Origin: Bacteroidota bacterium
GTDB taxonomy: Bacteria; Bacteroidota; Ignavibacteria; Ignavibacteriales; Melioribacteraceae
Length of the DNA: 5,660 nt
Assembly (NCBI GenBank): GCA_021814855.1
Contig: JAKAHQ010000020.1
Location: 5,464-11,123 of the forward strand
Direction of reading: 5' to 3'
Below, one piece after another: positions 1 through 5,660 of this stretch. Position 1 is the first letter of the stretch; every line of letters starts with the position of its first letter. The notes beneath the pieces were generated by a model. It was not told the origin of the DNA, made no database searches, and saw only the letters and a list, made by a program, of their open reading frames with translations. The position numbers and the translations under genes are program-made.

Positions 1-65
1 TCGACCGCAGTGGCGCCGCCGAATCCGCTTGAAGCACCGAGAATAAGTGCCCACTTCTGTTCCAT
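1..65 (-). CDS. Short-chain dehydrogenase/reductase (SDR family), N-terminal fragment
   Basis: Only the first 21 codons plus two bases lie in the window; the rest is past the left edge. The visible protein begins MEQKWALILGASSGFGGATA. A short strand followed by G10-A-S-S-G14-F-G16 is the GxxxGxG dinucleotide-binding turn of classical SDR proteins (Rossmann fold, NAD(H) or NADP(H) binding). The start is well fixed: an in-frame TAA (66-68) lies directly upstream of the ATG (63-65), and a strong Shine-Dalgarno-like AGGTAGGA sits at 73-80. It follows dnaE on the same strand after 110 bp and has its own candidate promoter at 95-125, so it is probably transcribed independently. The catalytic Ser-Tyr-Lys part is not visible, so the substrate cannot be inferred; a member of the enoyl-ACP reductase or 3-oxoacyl-ACP reductase groups is possible. 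Family assignment is fairly sure, function unknown. Confidence 0.82.
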   Translation of the reverse strand, partial: MEQKWALILGASSGFGGATAV

Positions 66-72
66 TTATTTA

Positions 73-80
73 TCCTACCT
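73..80 (-). promoter_or_regulatory. Ribosome-binding site of the SDR gene
   Basis: Read on the minus strand the bases are AGGTAGGA, 7 bases before the ATG at 63-65. This is the strongest Shine-Dalgarno-like sequence in the window and supports the chosen start of the dehydrogenase gene. The dnaE gene has nothing comparable. Confidence 0.7.
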
Positions 81-94
81 TGTTAATTGTGGCA

Positions 95-125
95 CAAACT
101 TAAGAAATCGAATTTAGAAATCAAA
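95..125 (-). promoter_or_regulatory. Bacteroidota-type primary sigma promoter for the SDR gene
   Basis: Minus-strand TTTG (125-122) is followed after exactly 19 bases by TAAGTTTG (102-95). This fits the -33 TTTG / -7 TAnnTTTG consensus known for the housekeeping sigma factor of Bacteroides and relatives, with spacing in the accepted range of about 17-23. The start site would fall a few bases after 95, giving a leader of roughly 25 bases that still contains the AGGTAGGA ribosome-binding site. A second TTTG at 130-127 would give a 24-base spacer and is less likely. Consensus match is direct; activity is inferred. Confidence 0.6.
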
Positions 126-175
126 CCAAACCGAATAAAGATCAATTTGAAAAAAGTTTTCCGTATCCAATAATT

Positions 176-3100
176 TTAATTTGGAAAATACAAGATCGAT
201 TCTTCGCCCAAAATATTTTTTACTTTGGGAATGAATTCAGAACTCAAAGAAATTTTAAAGCTTGTATGAAATTCCCGCATACTTAAATCGTCTTTTAAAC
301 AAACAAGAACGGGTGTGTTGCCTTCATAATCTTCCATCAAATTTTTTATTTCGGAAATCATTTCGGGCCGGTGCATGGAGTTATCGAATATAATAGCGAT
401 CCGTTTTGTCAATTTTTGTTTTACTTCGTCCAGCGAAAACGCTTCGTCTACGTGAAGCTTAACCGCGTCGCCACTGCTTTCAAGGCGCCCACTAACTAAG
501 ATTGTCGATTCAAGCTGTATTAAATCCTGGCAGGTTGAATAAACTTTTGAGAACATCAAACAGTCGCACGACCCGGTTAGATCGTCCAACCTAAAGAACA
601 CCATTTGATTTCCGCGCTTATCGATTTTTGTGCGCATGTCAGTAATAACTCCGCACGCGCGCACCTGATCGTTAAAATTATACGTTTCCGGTTCGCCAAG
701 ACGAACGCTTGCAAACGATTTGTACTCGATATCATACTTGCGCAGCGGGTGAGCGGTTAAATAAAATCCGAGCACCTCTCTTTCCTTTGCCAAACGATCT
801 TTATTTTCCCACGGTCTAACCTCCGGCAAAGTCGGTTCTACTATTTCGAAAACCTCAGAGCTGTCGCCGAACAGACTATCCGAATGAATATTTTTAGATG
901 ACTGTACTTTGCTGCCAAATGAAAGAGCTTCTTCTATGGAGGCAAAATGCTGCGCACGCGTTCCGCCGCATGAATCGAACGCGCCCGCGAGAACCAATCC
1001 TTCGAGCGCGCGTTTATTTACAATACGGGTATCTACGTTAGAACAAAAATCGTATATGCTTTTAAAATTTCTGCCGATCCTTTCGTGAGCCGCTTTTATT
1101 TCTTCCACGGCATTCACACCAACATTTTTAATTGCGGACATTCCGAAGATGACCTGCTTATTCTTTACGCCGAATTTAACCGAAGGATTATTTATATCCG
1201 GAGGCAAAACTTTAACGCCAAGCTTACGGCAATCTTCCAACAGTGTCGTAACCTTATCGGTATTTCCAAATTCGTTTGAAAGGTTGGCCGCCAAAAATTC
1301 TTCGAGGTAATGGGCTTTCAAATAAGCGGTTTGATAAGCAACAATAGAGTAAGCAACAGCGTGGCTTTTATTGAATCCGTAATTGGCAAACTTGTCGATA
1401 GCTTCAAAAATTTCCTCGGCGACTTTTTTAGCAATATTATTTTTTACAGCGCCTTCGGTAAACTTTTCTTTTTGCTCTGCCATTGCCTTGGTATCTTTCT
1501 TACCCATCGCCCGGCGAAGTAAATCCGCCTCCGCTAAACTCATCCCGGCAACTCTGTTGGCAATTTGAATTACCTGTTCCTGGTAAACTATAATTCCGTT
1601 TGTTTCTTTTAAGATCGGTTCAAGCACAGGATGGAGGTACGAAATTTTCTTTTTACCGTGCTTGCAGGCAATAAACTCATCTATAAACTCCATTGGTCCA
1701 GGACGGTAGAGCGCGTTCATTGCCGCGAGATCGTTAATGGTTGTTGCGCTAAGTTTCTTCAGGTACTCGCGCATCGGGGCACTTTCAAACTGGAACACGG
1801 CCGTTGTTTGTCCCTTACCAAAAAGTTCGTAGGTCTTGGGGTCGTCAGTAGGAATATTATCGATATCGATTTCCTCGCTGCGCGTTTGCTTAACCAGGTC
1901 CATAGTATCGCGAATAATCGACAAGGTACGTAGGCCGAGAAAATCCATTTTAAGCAGACCCGCTTCTTCGAGTTCCTTCATGTTGAACTGGGTAACAACC
2001 GAGTTATCGTCTCCGTAAATAGCGAGCGGAACATAATTGCTAACTTCGCTCGGTGCGATAACAACGCCGGCAGCGTGTTTGGAAGCGTTGCGGTTCATGC
2101 CCTCAAGTATTCGCGCGTAACGAATCAGTTCGATAATTTTTTCATCGGAAGATTTTTTAACCCAGTCGAGTTCCGGAACTTCTTCCAACGCCTGGTCAAT
2201 CGAAAATACTTTTCCAAATTTGGAAGGAATAAATTTTGTGATTTTATCAACAGTTGGAATAGGAATACCGAGAACGCGGGCTACATCGCGGAGTACAGCT
2301 TTGGATGACAATCTGTTGAATGTAACTATTTGCGTAACCGAATCCTCGCCGTATTTTTCTTTAACGTAGCTGATAACTTCGCCGCGTTTGTCGTCGGCAA
2401 AGTCAACGTCGATATCAGGCATCGATTTTCGGGCAGGATTTAAAAATCTTTCAAACAGTAAATTATATTTCAACGGGTCTACGTTCGTAATGCCAAGTAC
2501 ATAGGCAACAAGACTCCCGGCAGCGCTGCCTCTGCCCGGTCCAACCGGAATCCCCCTTTGCTTTGCAGCATTTATAAAATCCTGAACAATTAAAAAGTAC
2601 CCGGCGTAGCCCATCTTATTGATAACATCAATTTCGAATTTAAAACGATCTTCAACTTCCGGAGTAAGAGTTTTATATTTTATTTGAAGTCGATCCTCGG
2701 CAATTTGCTTCAAGTAATCTTCGAGTGAGGCAGCTTTAGAATTTGGCGGAATAGGAAACTGCGGAAAGTGATGGCCTTTAAAATCCAGTTCGAGATTTAT
2801 CTTCTCATCTATCTCAAGTGTGTTTTCAATCGCGCCTTTATAATTCTTGAAAAGTTTTTTCATCTCGTCGGCGGATTTGAAATAAATCTGGTCGGTACCA
2901 TAGCGCAAAGTTTTATAATCGAATCCGTTTTTATCGCCGAGCTGAATTAAAATATTGTGAGCGATGGAATGATCTTTTTCGATGTAATGAATATCGTTGG
3001 TAGCAACTAGCTTAATTCCGAGATCGCGCGAAAGTTTAGGCATGGTTTCAAGAATAGGGCGTTCCACTTCCATACCGTGATCTTGAATCTCTAAATAAAA

Positions 3101-3628
3101 ATCATCGCCGAAAATTTCTTTGAGTCGTATTGCGGTCTCTCTCGCTTTTCCAAGTTCATCATTAATAATCGGTGTAGCAATTGGGCCGGCGGGACAAGCC
3201 GAGGTGCAGATCAATCCCTCTCTGTATTTCTGCAGCACTTCAAAATCTATTCGCGGCCGGTAATAAAATCCTTCGGTATGACCGATGGTTGTAAGCTTCA
3301 TTAAATTGTGGTAACCGGTTTGATTCTTTGCGAGAAGAAGAAGATGATTATAATATTTCGATTTTCTTCTGCCCGCTTCGCTCTCATCCCTTCTATCGAA
3401 ACGGGAGCCGTCTACAACTATATAAGCTTCCATCCCTACGAGAGGTTTAATCCCCTCTTTCTTTGCCTTCTTATAAAATTCCGAAACGCCGAACATTACG
3501 CCGTGGTCCGTTAAAGCTACGGCATGCATGTTGTTTTCTTTGGCGGCATGAATTAAATCCTCTACCGTACATGCGCCGTCTTGAAGACTGTAATGAGAAT
3601 GATTATGTATGTGAATAAAATCTGACAT
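176..3628 (-). CDS. dnaE: DNA polymerase III alpha subunit (replicative polymerase, DnaE1 type)
   Basis: Complete 1150-residue catalytic subunit of the chromosomal replicase, acting at the fork with the beta clamp and clamp loader; length is near the usual 1150-1160. Domains in order: PHP domain (about 1-280) with all nine metal-site positions (H8, H10, D17, H42, E67, H95, C135, D212, H214); polymerase palm with VGPGRGSAAG (362-371), catalytic aspartates D405 and D407 in PDIDVDF and the third, D562, in KMDFLGL; YRPGPM (641-646), LRRAMGKK (704-711) and FNKSHA (752-757) of the polymerase core; helix-hairpin-helix region (about 800-890); a possible clamp-binding motif SDSLF (916-920); OB fold (about 985-1060); short C-terminal domain to 1150. 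No intein interrupts it, although dnaE is a known intein host. The ATG start matches the family N-terminus (SDFIHIHNHSHYS), and the next in-frame stop upstream is at 3686-3688. There is no clear Shine-Dalgarno; a heptad repeat abuts the start. dut lies 97 bp upstream. Confidence 0.98.
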   Translation of the reverse strand: MSDFIHIHNHSHYSLQDGACTVEDLIHAAKENNMHAVALTDHGVMFGVSEFYKKAKKEGIKPLVGMEAYIVVDGSRFDRRDESEAGRRKSKYYNHLLLLAKNQTGYHNLMKLTTIGHTEGFYYRPRIDFEVLQKYREGLICTSACPAGPIATPIINDELGKARETAIRLKEIFGDDFYLEIQDHGMEVERPILETMPKLSRDLGIKLVATNDIHYIEKDHSIAHNILIQLGDKNGFDYKTLRYGTDQIYFKSADEMKKLFKNYKGAIENTLEIDEKINLELDFKGHHFPQFPIPPNSKAASLEDYLKQIAEDRLQIKYKTLTPEVEDRFKFEIDVINKMGYAGYFLIVQDFINAAKQRGIPVGPGRGSAAGSLVAYVLGITNVDPLKYNLLFERFLNPARKSMPDIDVDFADDKRGEVISYVKEKYGEDSVTQIVTFNRLSSKAVLRDVARVLGIPIPTVDKITKFIPSKFGKVFSIDQALEEVPELDWVKKSSDEKIIELIRYARILEGMNRNASKHAAGVVIAPSEVSNYVPLAIYGDDNSVVTQFNMKELEEAGLLKMDFLGLRTLSIIRDTMDLVKQTRSEEIDIDNIPTDDPKTYELFGKGQTTAVFQFESAPMREYLKKLSATTINDLAAMNALYRPGPMEFIDEFIACKHGKKKISYLHPVLEPILKETNGIIVYQEQVIQIANRVAGMSLAEADLLRRAMGKKDTKAMAEQKEKFTEGAVKNNIAKKVAEEIFEAIDKFANYGFNKSHAVAYSIVAYQTAYLKAHYLEEFLAANLSNEFGNTDKVTTLLEDCRKLGVKVLPPDINNPSVKFGVKNKQVIFGMSAIKNVGVNAVEEIKAAHERIGRNFKSIYDFCSNVDTRIVNKRALEGLVLAGAFDSCGGTRAQHFASIEEALSFGSKVQSSKNIHSDSLFGDSSEVFEIVEPTLPEVRPWENKDRLAKEREVLGFYLTAHPLRKYDIEYKSFASVRLGEPETYNFNDQVRACGVITDMRTKIDKRGNQMVFFRLDDLTGSCDCLMFSKVYSTCQDLIQLESTILVSGRLESSGDAVKLHVDEAFSLDEVKQKLTKRIAIIFDNSMHRPEMISEIKNLMEDYEGNTPVLVCLKDDLSMREFHTSFKISLSSEFIPKVKNILGEESILYFPN

Positions 3629-3668
3629 GTTCTTGATGCTTGTTTCTGGATACTTGATACTAGATACT
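3629..3668 (-). repeat. Degenerate 7-bp tandem repeat abutting the dnaE start codon
   Basis: On the minus strand the bases before the dnaE ATG divide into consecutive heptads: AGTATCT (3668-3662), AGTATCA (3661-3655), AGTATCC (3654-3648), AGAAACA (3647-3641), AGCATCA (3640-3634), and AGAAC (3633-3629), which the AT of the start codon completes to a seventh base. Three units are near-identical (AGTATC plus a variable base) and the rest are diverged copies in perfect 7-base phase. The tract occupies the whole ribosome-binding region of dnaE. It stays open in the dnaE frame but has no ATG, so it is most likely untranslated leader. Confidence 0.7.
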
Positions 3669-3708
3669 GAATAATAATTTTTAATTTATTTTCATTATAA
3701 ACGTTATG

Positions 3709-3729
3709 AATTCCTAATTCTAAATTTAT
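3709..3729 (+). repeat. Short degenerate 7-bp repeat across the dut stop codon
   Basis: Plus-strand heptads AATTCCT (3709-3715), AATTCTA (3716-3722) and AATTTAT (3723-3729) follow each other in phase; the last overlaps the dut stop codon (3726-3728). Only three units and an AT-rich background make this weaker than the tract at 3629-3668, but it lies in the same 97-bp gap and has the same period. The internal GAATT-CCT-AATTC palindrome is a by-product of the repeat. Confidence 0.35.
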
Positions 3730-4181
3730 TTTGTTCCTGTATGGCCAAAGCCGCCGTCGCCTCTGTGGCTATCATTAAGATTTTCGGATTCAATAATTTT
3801 GGCGCGATAAACTTTAGAAAGAATCATCTGCGCAATTCTATCGCCTCTTTTAATAACAAAATCTTCTTCTCCAAAGTTGAATAAAATAATTTTTATTTCG
3901 CCGCGGTAATCCGAATCGACTGTACCGGGGGAATTTAAAACTCCGATTCCGTTTTTTGCAGCGAGCCCGCTTCTCGGTCGAATTTGTATTTCGTATCCCA
4001 ACGGAATTTCTACGCGGAGATTCGTCGAAACTAGAGCAAAGTTACCCCTTGAAATTTTCATTTCATCTTCAACAGCCGCACGCAAATCGAGACCGCTGCT
4101 TCCTTGAGTTGCGTATTCCGGTAATTGTATATCTTCAAATCGATTTGATATTCTTTGAATTTTAAGGAGGATTTCTTCCAT
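3726..4181 (-). CDS. dut: dUTP diphosphatase (dUTPase), homotrimeric type
   Basis: Complete 151-residue enzyme that hydrolyses dUTP to dUMP and pyrophosphate in the cytoplasm, keeping uracil out of DNA and feeding thymidylate synthesis. All five motifs of the trimeric family are present in order: motif 1 GSSGLDLRA (27-35), motif 2 RPRSGLAAKNGI (68-79), motif 3 NSPGTVDSDYRGEI (83-96) with the catalytic aspartate at D89, motif 4 KRGDRIAQMIL (111-121), and the flexible C-terminal motif 5 RGDGGFGHTG (140-149), which closes over the active site. Length is typical. The ATG (4179-4181) is preceded by a modest purine stretch AGGCAAGG (4193-4186), a plausible ribosome-binding site with a short 4-base spacer. 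It sits 95 bp after the flippase gene and 97 bp before dnaE, all in one direction; a link with the replicase makes sense for dNTP pool quality. Nothing looks damaged. Confidence 0.97.
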   Translation of the reverse strand: MEEILLKIQRISNRFEDIQLPEYATQGSSGLDLRAAVEDEMKISRGNFALVSTNLRVEIPLGYEIQIRPRSGLAAKNGIGVLNSPGTVDSDYRGEIKIILFNFGEEDFVIKRGDRIAQMILSKVYRAKIIESENLNDSHRGDGGFGHTGTK

Positions 4182-4203
4182 GATGCCTTGCCTAATTTCT
4201 AAA

Positions 4204-4211
4204 CAAAGATA
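4204..4211 (-). promoter_or_regulatory. Possible -7 box of a dut promoter
   Basis: Minus-strand TATCTTTG (4211-4204) fits the Bacteroidota -7 consensus TAnnTTTG, and a start site a few bases on would give a leader of about 15-20 bases before the dut ATG. However, no TTTG or TTG lies 17-23 bases upstream (the sequence there reads around AATGAAA), so the match is only half a promoter in an AT-rich gap. Confidence 0.3.
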
Positions 4212-4231
4212 AGAACAAAAAATAAATTTTC

Positions 4232-4254
4232 ATTCTTGACAATTAAGAAAGAAT
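4232..4254 (-). terminator. Weak hairpin downstream of the flippase gene
   Basis: ATTCTT (4232-4237) and AAGAAT (4249-4254) form a 6-bp inverted repeat around an 11-base loop, 22 bases past the flippase stop codon. In the minus-strand transcript it is followed, after GAAAA, by a U-rich run (TTTATTTTTT). The stem holds only one G-C pair and the U-run is not directly adjacent, so it may be a weak or partial terminator, or chance in AT-rich DNA. Confidence 0.25.
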
Positions 4255-4276
4255 CTAAAACGGAGAAGACGATATT

Positions 4277-5660
4277 TTATTTAACACGAAGGAGTAATTT
4301 TCCAAAGCGGGTTATTTCATTCTTTTCTACTACGCGAAGCAACACTAGTAGAATTAGAAATCCTGCGAGCATTATAAATTTGTAAATCATATTCATGCCG
4401 ATTTCAAAATAAAGATAATAGTACAGTCCTCCGGAAATAAAAATCAAAGCAAGAATTTTAAAAATTTTTTCGTACTCATATTTAATTCTATAAACTTTTT
4501 GCGAAAAGAAAAATAAGCTTACTGCCATAACAACATAACTTGCCAGAGTAGCGAGCGCGGCACCCATAATTCCCATAACCGGAATCAACAATAGGTTAAC
4601 CACTACATTTACAACCGCTCCCGCACCGGTAACGTACGGAAAATATTTTGTCTTCTCTTCAATATAAATTCCGGCCTGAAAATTATAATAGATCCCGTTG
4701 AACAAGTAGCCGAGCAAAACTACAGGCACTATTGTTATCCCGCTTAAATATTCTTTCCCGATGCTCGACCTGCCATGATAAATTTGAAATCGCGCAAAGT
4801 CTTCAACAAACAACGTTAGAACGATCCATACAAGACTGGAAATGATTAGGAACAGCGTAAGAATTTTTGCAAAAATTTCTTTTGCGTTTTTTTCCTTAGC
4901 GTTATTTAAGAAGAACGGCTGCCATGCATATTGAAACATTGAAACGAAAAGCATCATAAAAATGCCGAGTTTATAATTTGCCTGGTAAATACCGAGAGTA
5001 GCTTCGTTAGTCATCGCAAGTACAACGGGGCGATCCACCACCTGAACAACCATTGCCGCAAGACTTGCGGGTAAATACGGAACGGCGAACTTGAGCATCA
5101 TTTTTAAAAGATTACGATCAATTTTAAAAGACAATTTTGAAAACAAATCCGGTGTAACCGCAATGAACGAGAACGCAGAAGCAGCGAGGTTAGCTATAAA
5201 GATTGCTTCGATGCCAAGGCGGAATTTGAGAACAAGTATAAAATTGAGCGCCATATTAATAATTATGTTCGCAAGTTTAATGGTGCTGAATTTAAAAGCT
5301 TTCCGGCTAAGCCGTAAATCTGCAAACGGCACAAGCGCGAGAGTATCAAAAACCAAGATGCCTATAACGTAAAGATAAAGTTTGTGATATTCAGCCGGAA
5401 TCTCCATCACCGCCGAAAATTGATATTGGAGCAGGTACATAACAACAGCAAGAACCACCGTTGACGCAAGAACAAACAAATACGCATTTGAAAATGTTCT
5501 TCTCTTCTCTTCATCGCCTGCTAAGGAAGCGTATTTCATGTAAGCGGCATCCATTCCGTAAATGAAAACAATGTTCAAAAATGCAAGGTAGGCATAAACA
5601 TTTGAGTAGATTCCGAAATCTTTGGGACCGATTACATTCGTATAGAACGGAACCAGGAGA
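4277..5660 (-). CDS. Polysaccharide/oligosaccharide flippase (Wzx-like, MOP superfamily), N-terminus beyond the window
   Basis: Multi-pass inner-membrane protein predicted to flip lipid-linked sugar units for O-antigen, capsule or exopolysaccharide assembly. The open frame runs off the right edge: 460 codons are visible, beginning LLVPFYTNVIGPKDFGIYSN, which is the usual end of helix 1 and the following loop of this family, so probably 15-35 residues are missing. Numbering from the first visible codon, hydrophobic segments recur through the chain (for example about 60-78, 94-112, 130-146, 150-168, 268-286, 308-325, 341-360, 363-385, 391-407, 425-443), interrupted by short basic loops. VVDRPVVLAM (207-216) and GIYQANYKLG (223-232) followed by QYAWQPFF (243-250) are family-typical, as is the small-residue GIMGAALATLASY helix (363-375). 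The chain ends with a basic tail. The TTG at 5576-5578 is an internal Leu codon, not a start. The glycan handled cannot be told from this sequence. Confidence 0.92.
   Translation of the reverse strand, partial: LLVPFYTNVIGPKDFGIYSNVYAYLAFLNIVFIYGMDAAYMKYASLAGDEEKRRTFSNAYLFVLASTVVLAVVMYLLQYQFSAVMEIPAEYHKLYLYVIGILVFDTLALVPFADLRLSRKAFKFSTIKLANIIINMALNFILVLKFRLGIEAIFIANLAASAFSFIAVTPDLFSKLSFKIDRNLLKMMLKFAVPYLPASLAAMVVQVVDRPVVLAMTNEATLGIYQANYKLGIFMMLFVSMFQYAWQPFFLNNAKEKNAKEIFAKILTLFLIISSLVWIVLTLFVEDFARFQIYHGRSSIGKEYLSGITIVPVVLLGYLFNGIYYNFQAGIYIEEKTKYFPYVTGAGAVVNVVVNLLLIPVMGIMGAALATLASYVVMAVSLFFFSQKVYRIKYEYEKIFKILALIFISGGLYYYLYFEIGMNMIYKFIMLAGFLILLVLLRVVEKNEITRFGKLLLRVK

Noticed and set aside
103..122. 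AGAAATC repeated at 103-109 and 116-122 between dnaE and the SDR gene
   Set aside because: Only two 7-base copies with a 13-base offset in AT-rich DNA; it does not follow the 7-base phase seen upstream of dnaE and may be chance.
151..162. AAAAAGTTTTCC region just after the dnaE stop as a terminator
   Set aside because: Any stem would be a few A-T pairs with almost no loop; no G-C rich hairpin is present between dnaE and the SDR gene.
1085..2308. Several plus-strand open frames of 60-100 codons within dnaE
   Set aside because: They lie antisense to strongly conserved dnaE coding sequence, resemble no family I recognise and have low-complexity, shadow-like composition.
2768..3514. Two plus-strand open frames of 60-68 codons antisense to the 5' part of dnaE
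   Set aside because: Both are antisense shadows of the PHP domain coding region, with no recognisable domain or supporting start context.
176..3628. Possible intein or split dnaE
   Set aside because: The protein is continuous, of normal length, and the conserved motifs where inteins insert are uninterrupted.
3694..3699. TATAAT on the minus strand upstream of dnaE, resembling a -10 box
   Set aside because: No -35 element lies 16-18 bases upstream (the hexamer is TAGAAT), the gap is very AT-rich, and the likely host lineage uses TAnnTTTG instead.
3708..3720. Inverted repeat GAATT-CCT-AATTC after the dut stop codon as a terminator
   Set aside because: The stem is only 5 bp, mostly A-T, has no following U-run in the transcript, and is explained by the heptad repeat.
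3956..5372. Plus-strand open frames antisense to dut (69 codons) and to the flippase gene (93 codons)
   Set aside because: The overlapped minus-strand proteins are clear family members; the antisense frames look like shadows.

Overview
The window is about 5.7 kb of moderately AT-rich bacterial DNA with everything on the minus strand. In transcription order (right to left) it holds the end of a polysaccharide/lipid-linked oligosaccharide flippase gene (cut by the right edge), a complete dUTPase gene (dut), a complete replicative DNA polymerase III alpha subunit gene (dnaE), and the first 21 codons of a short-chain dehydrogenase/reductase (cut by the left edge). There are no RNA genes, CRISPR arrays, insertion sequences or phage genes that I can see, and no convincing plus-strand gene.

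Taxonomy, by inference: the style of the DnaE protein, the generally weak Shine-Dalgarno signals, and a promoter of the Bacteroidota type (TTTG, 19 bp, TAAGTTTG, matching TTTG-N19-TAnnTTTG) in front of the dehydrogenase gene point to the Bacteroidota/Chlorobiota/Ignavibacteriota group. My best guess is an Ignavibacteria-like organism. This rests on pattern recognition, not a search.

Layout: flippase 4277 to beyond 5660; a 95-bp gap with a weak hairpin and a possible -7 box before dut; dut 3726-4181; a 97-bp gap that carries two degenerate 7-bp repeat tracts, one running right up to the dnaE start codon; dnaE 176-3628; a 110-bp gap with the best promoter and ribosome-binding site of the window; dehydrogenase start 1-65. 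No gap exceeds 300 bp. The gaps of about 100 bp suggest a co-oriented neighbourhood of loosely linked or separately started units rather than a tight operon.

Functionally, dut and dnaE belong together: dUTPase removes dUTP and supplies dUMP for dTTP synthesis, so the replicase incorporates less uracil. The flippase belongs to cell-surface glycan assembly and the dehydrogenase role is open. I found no new biological system here. The items most worth a second look are the heptad repeats at the dnaE start, the clear Bacteroidota-type promoter before the dehydrogenase gene, and the fully conserved PHP metal site of DnaE, which predicts built-in proofreading.
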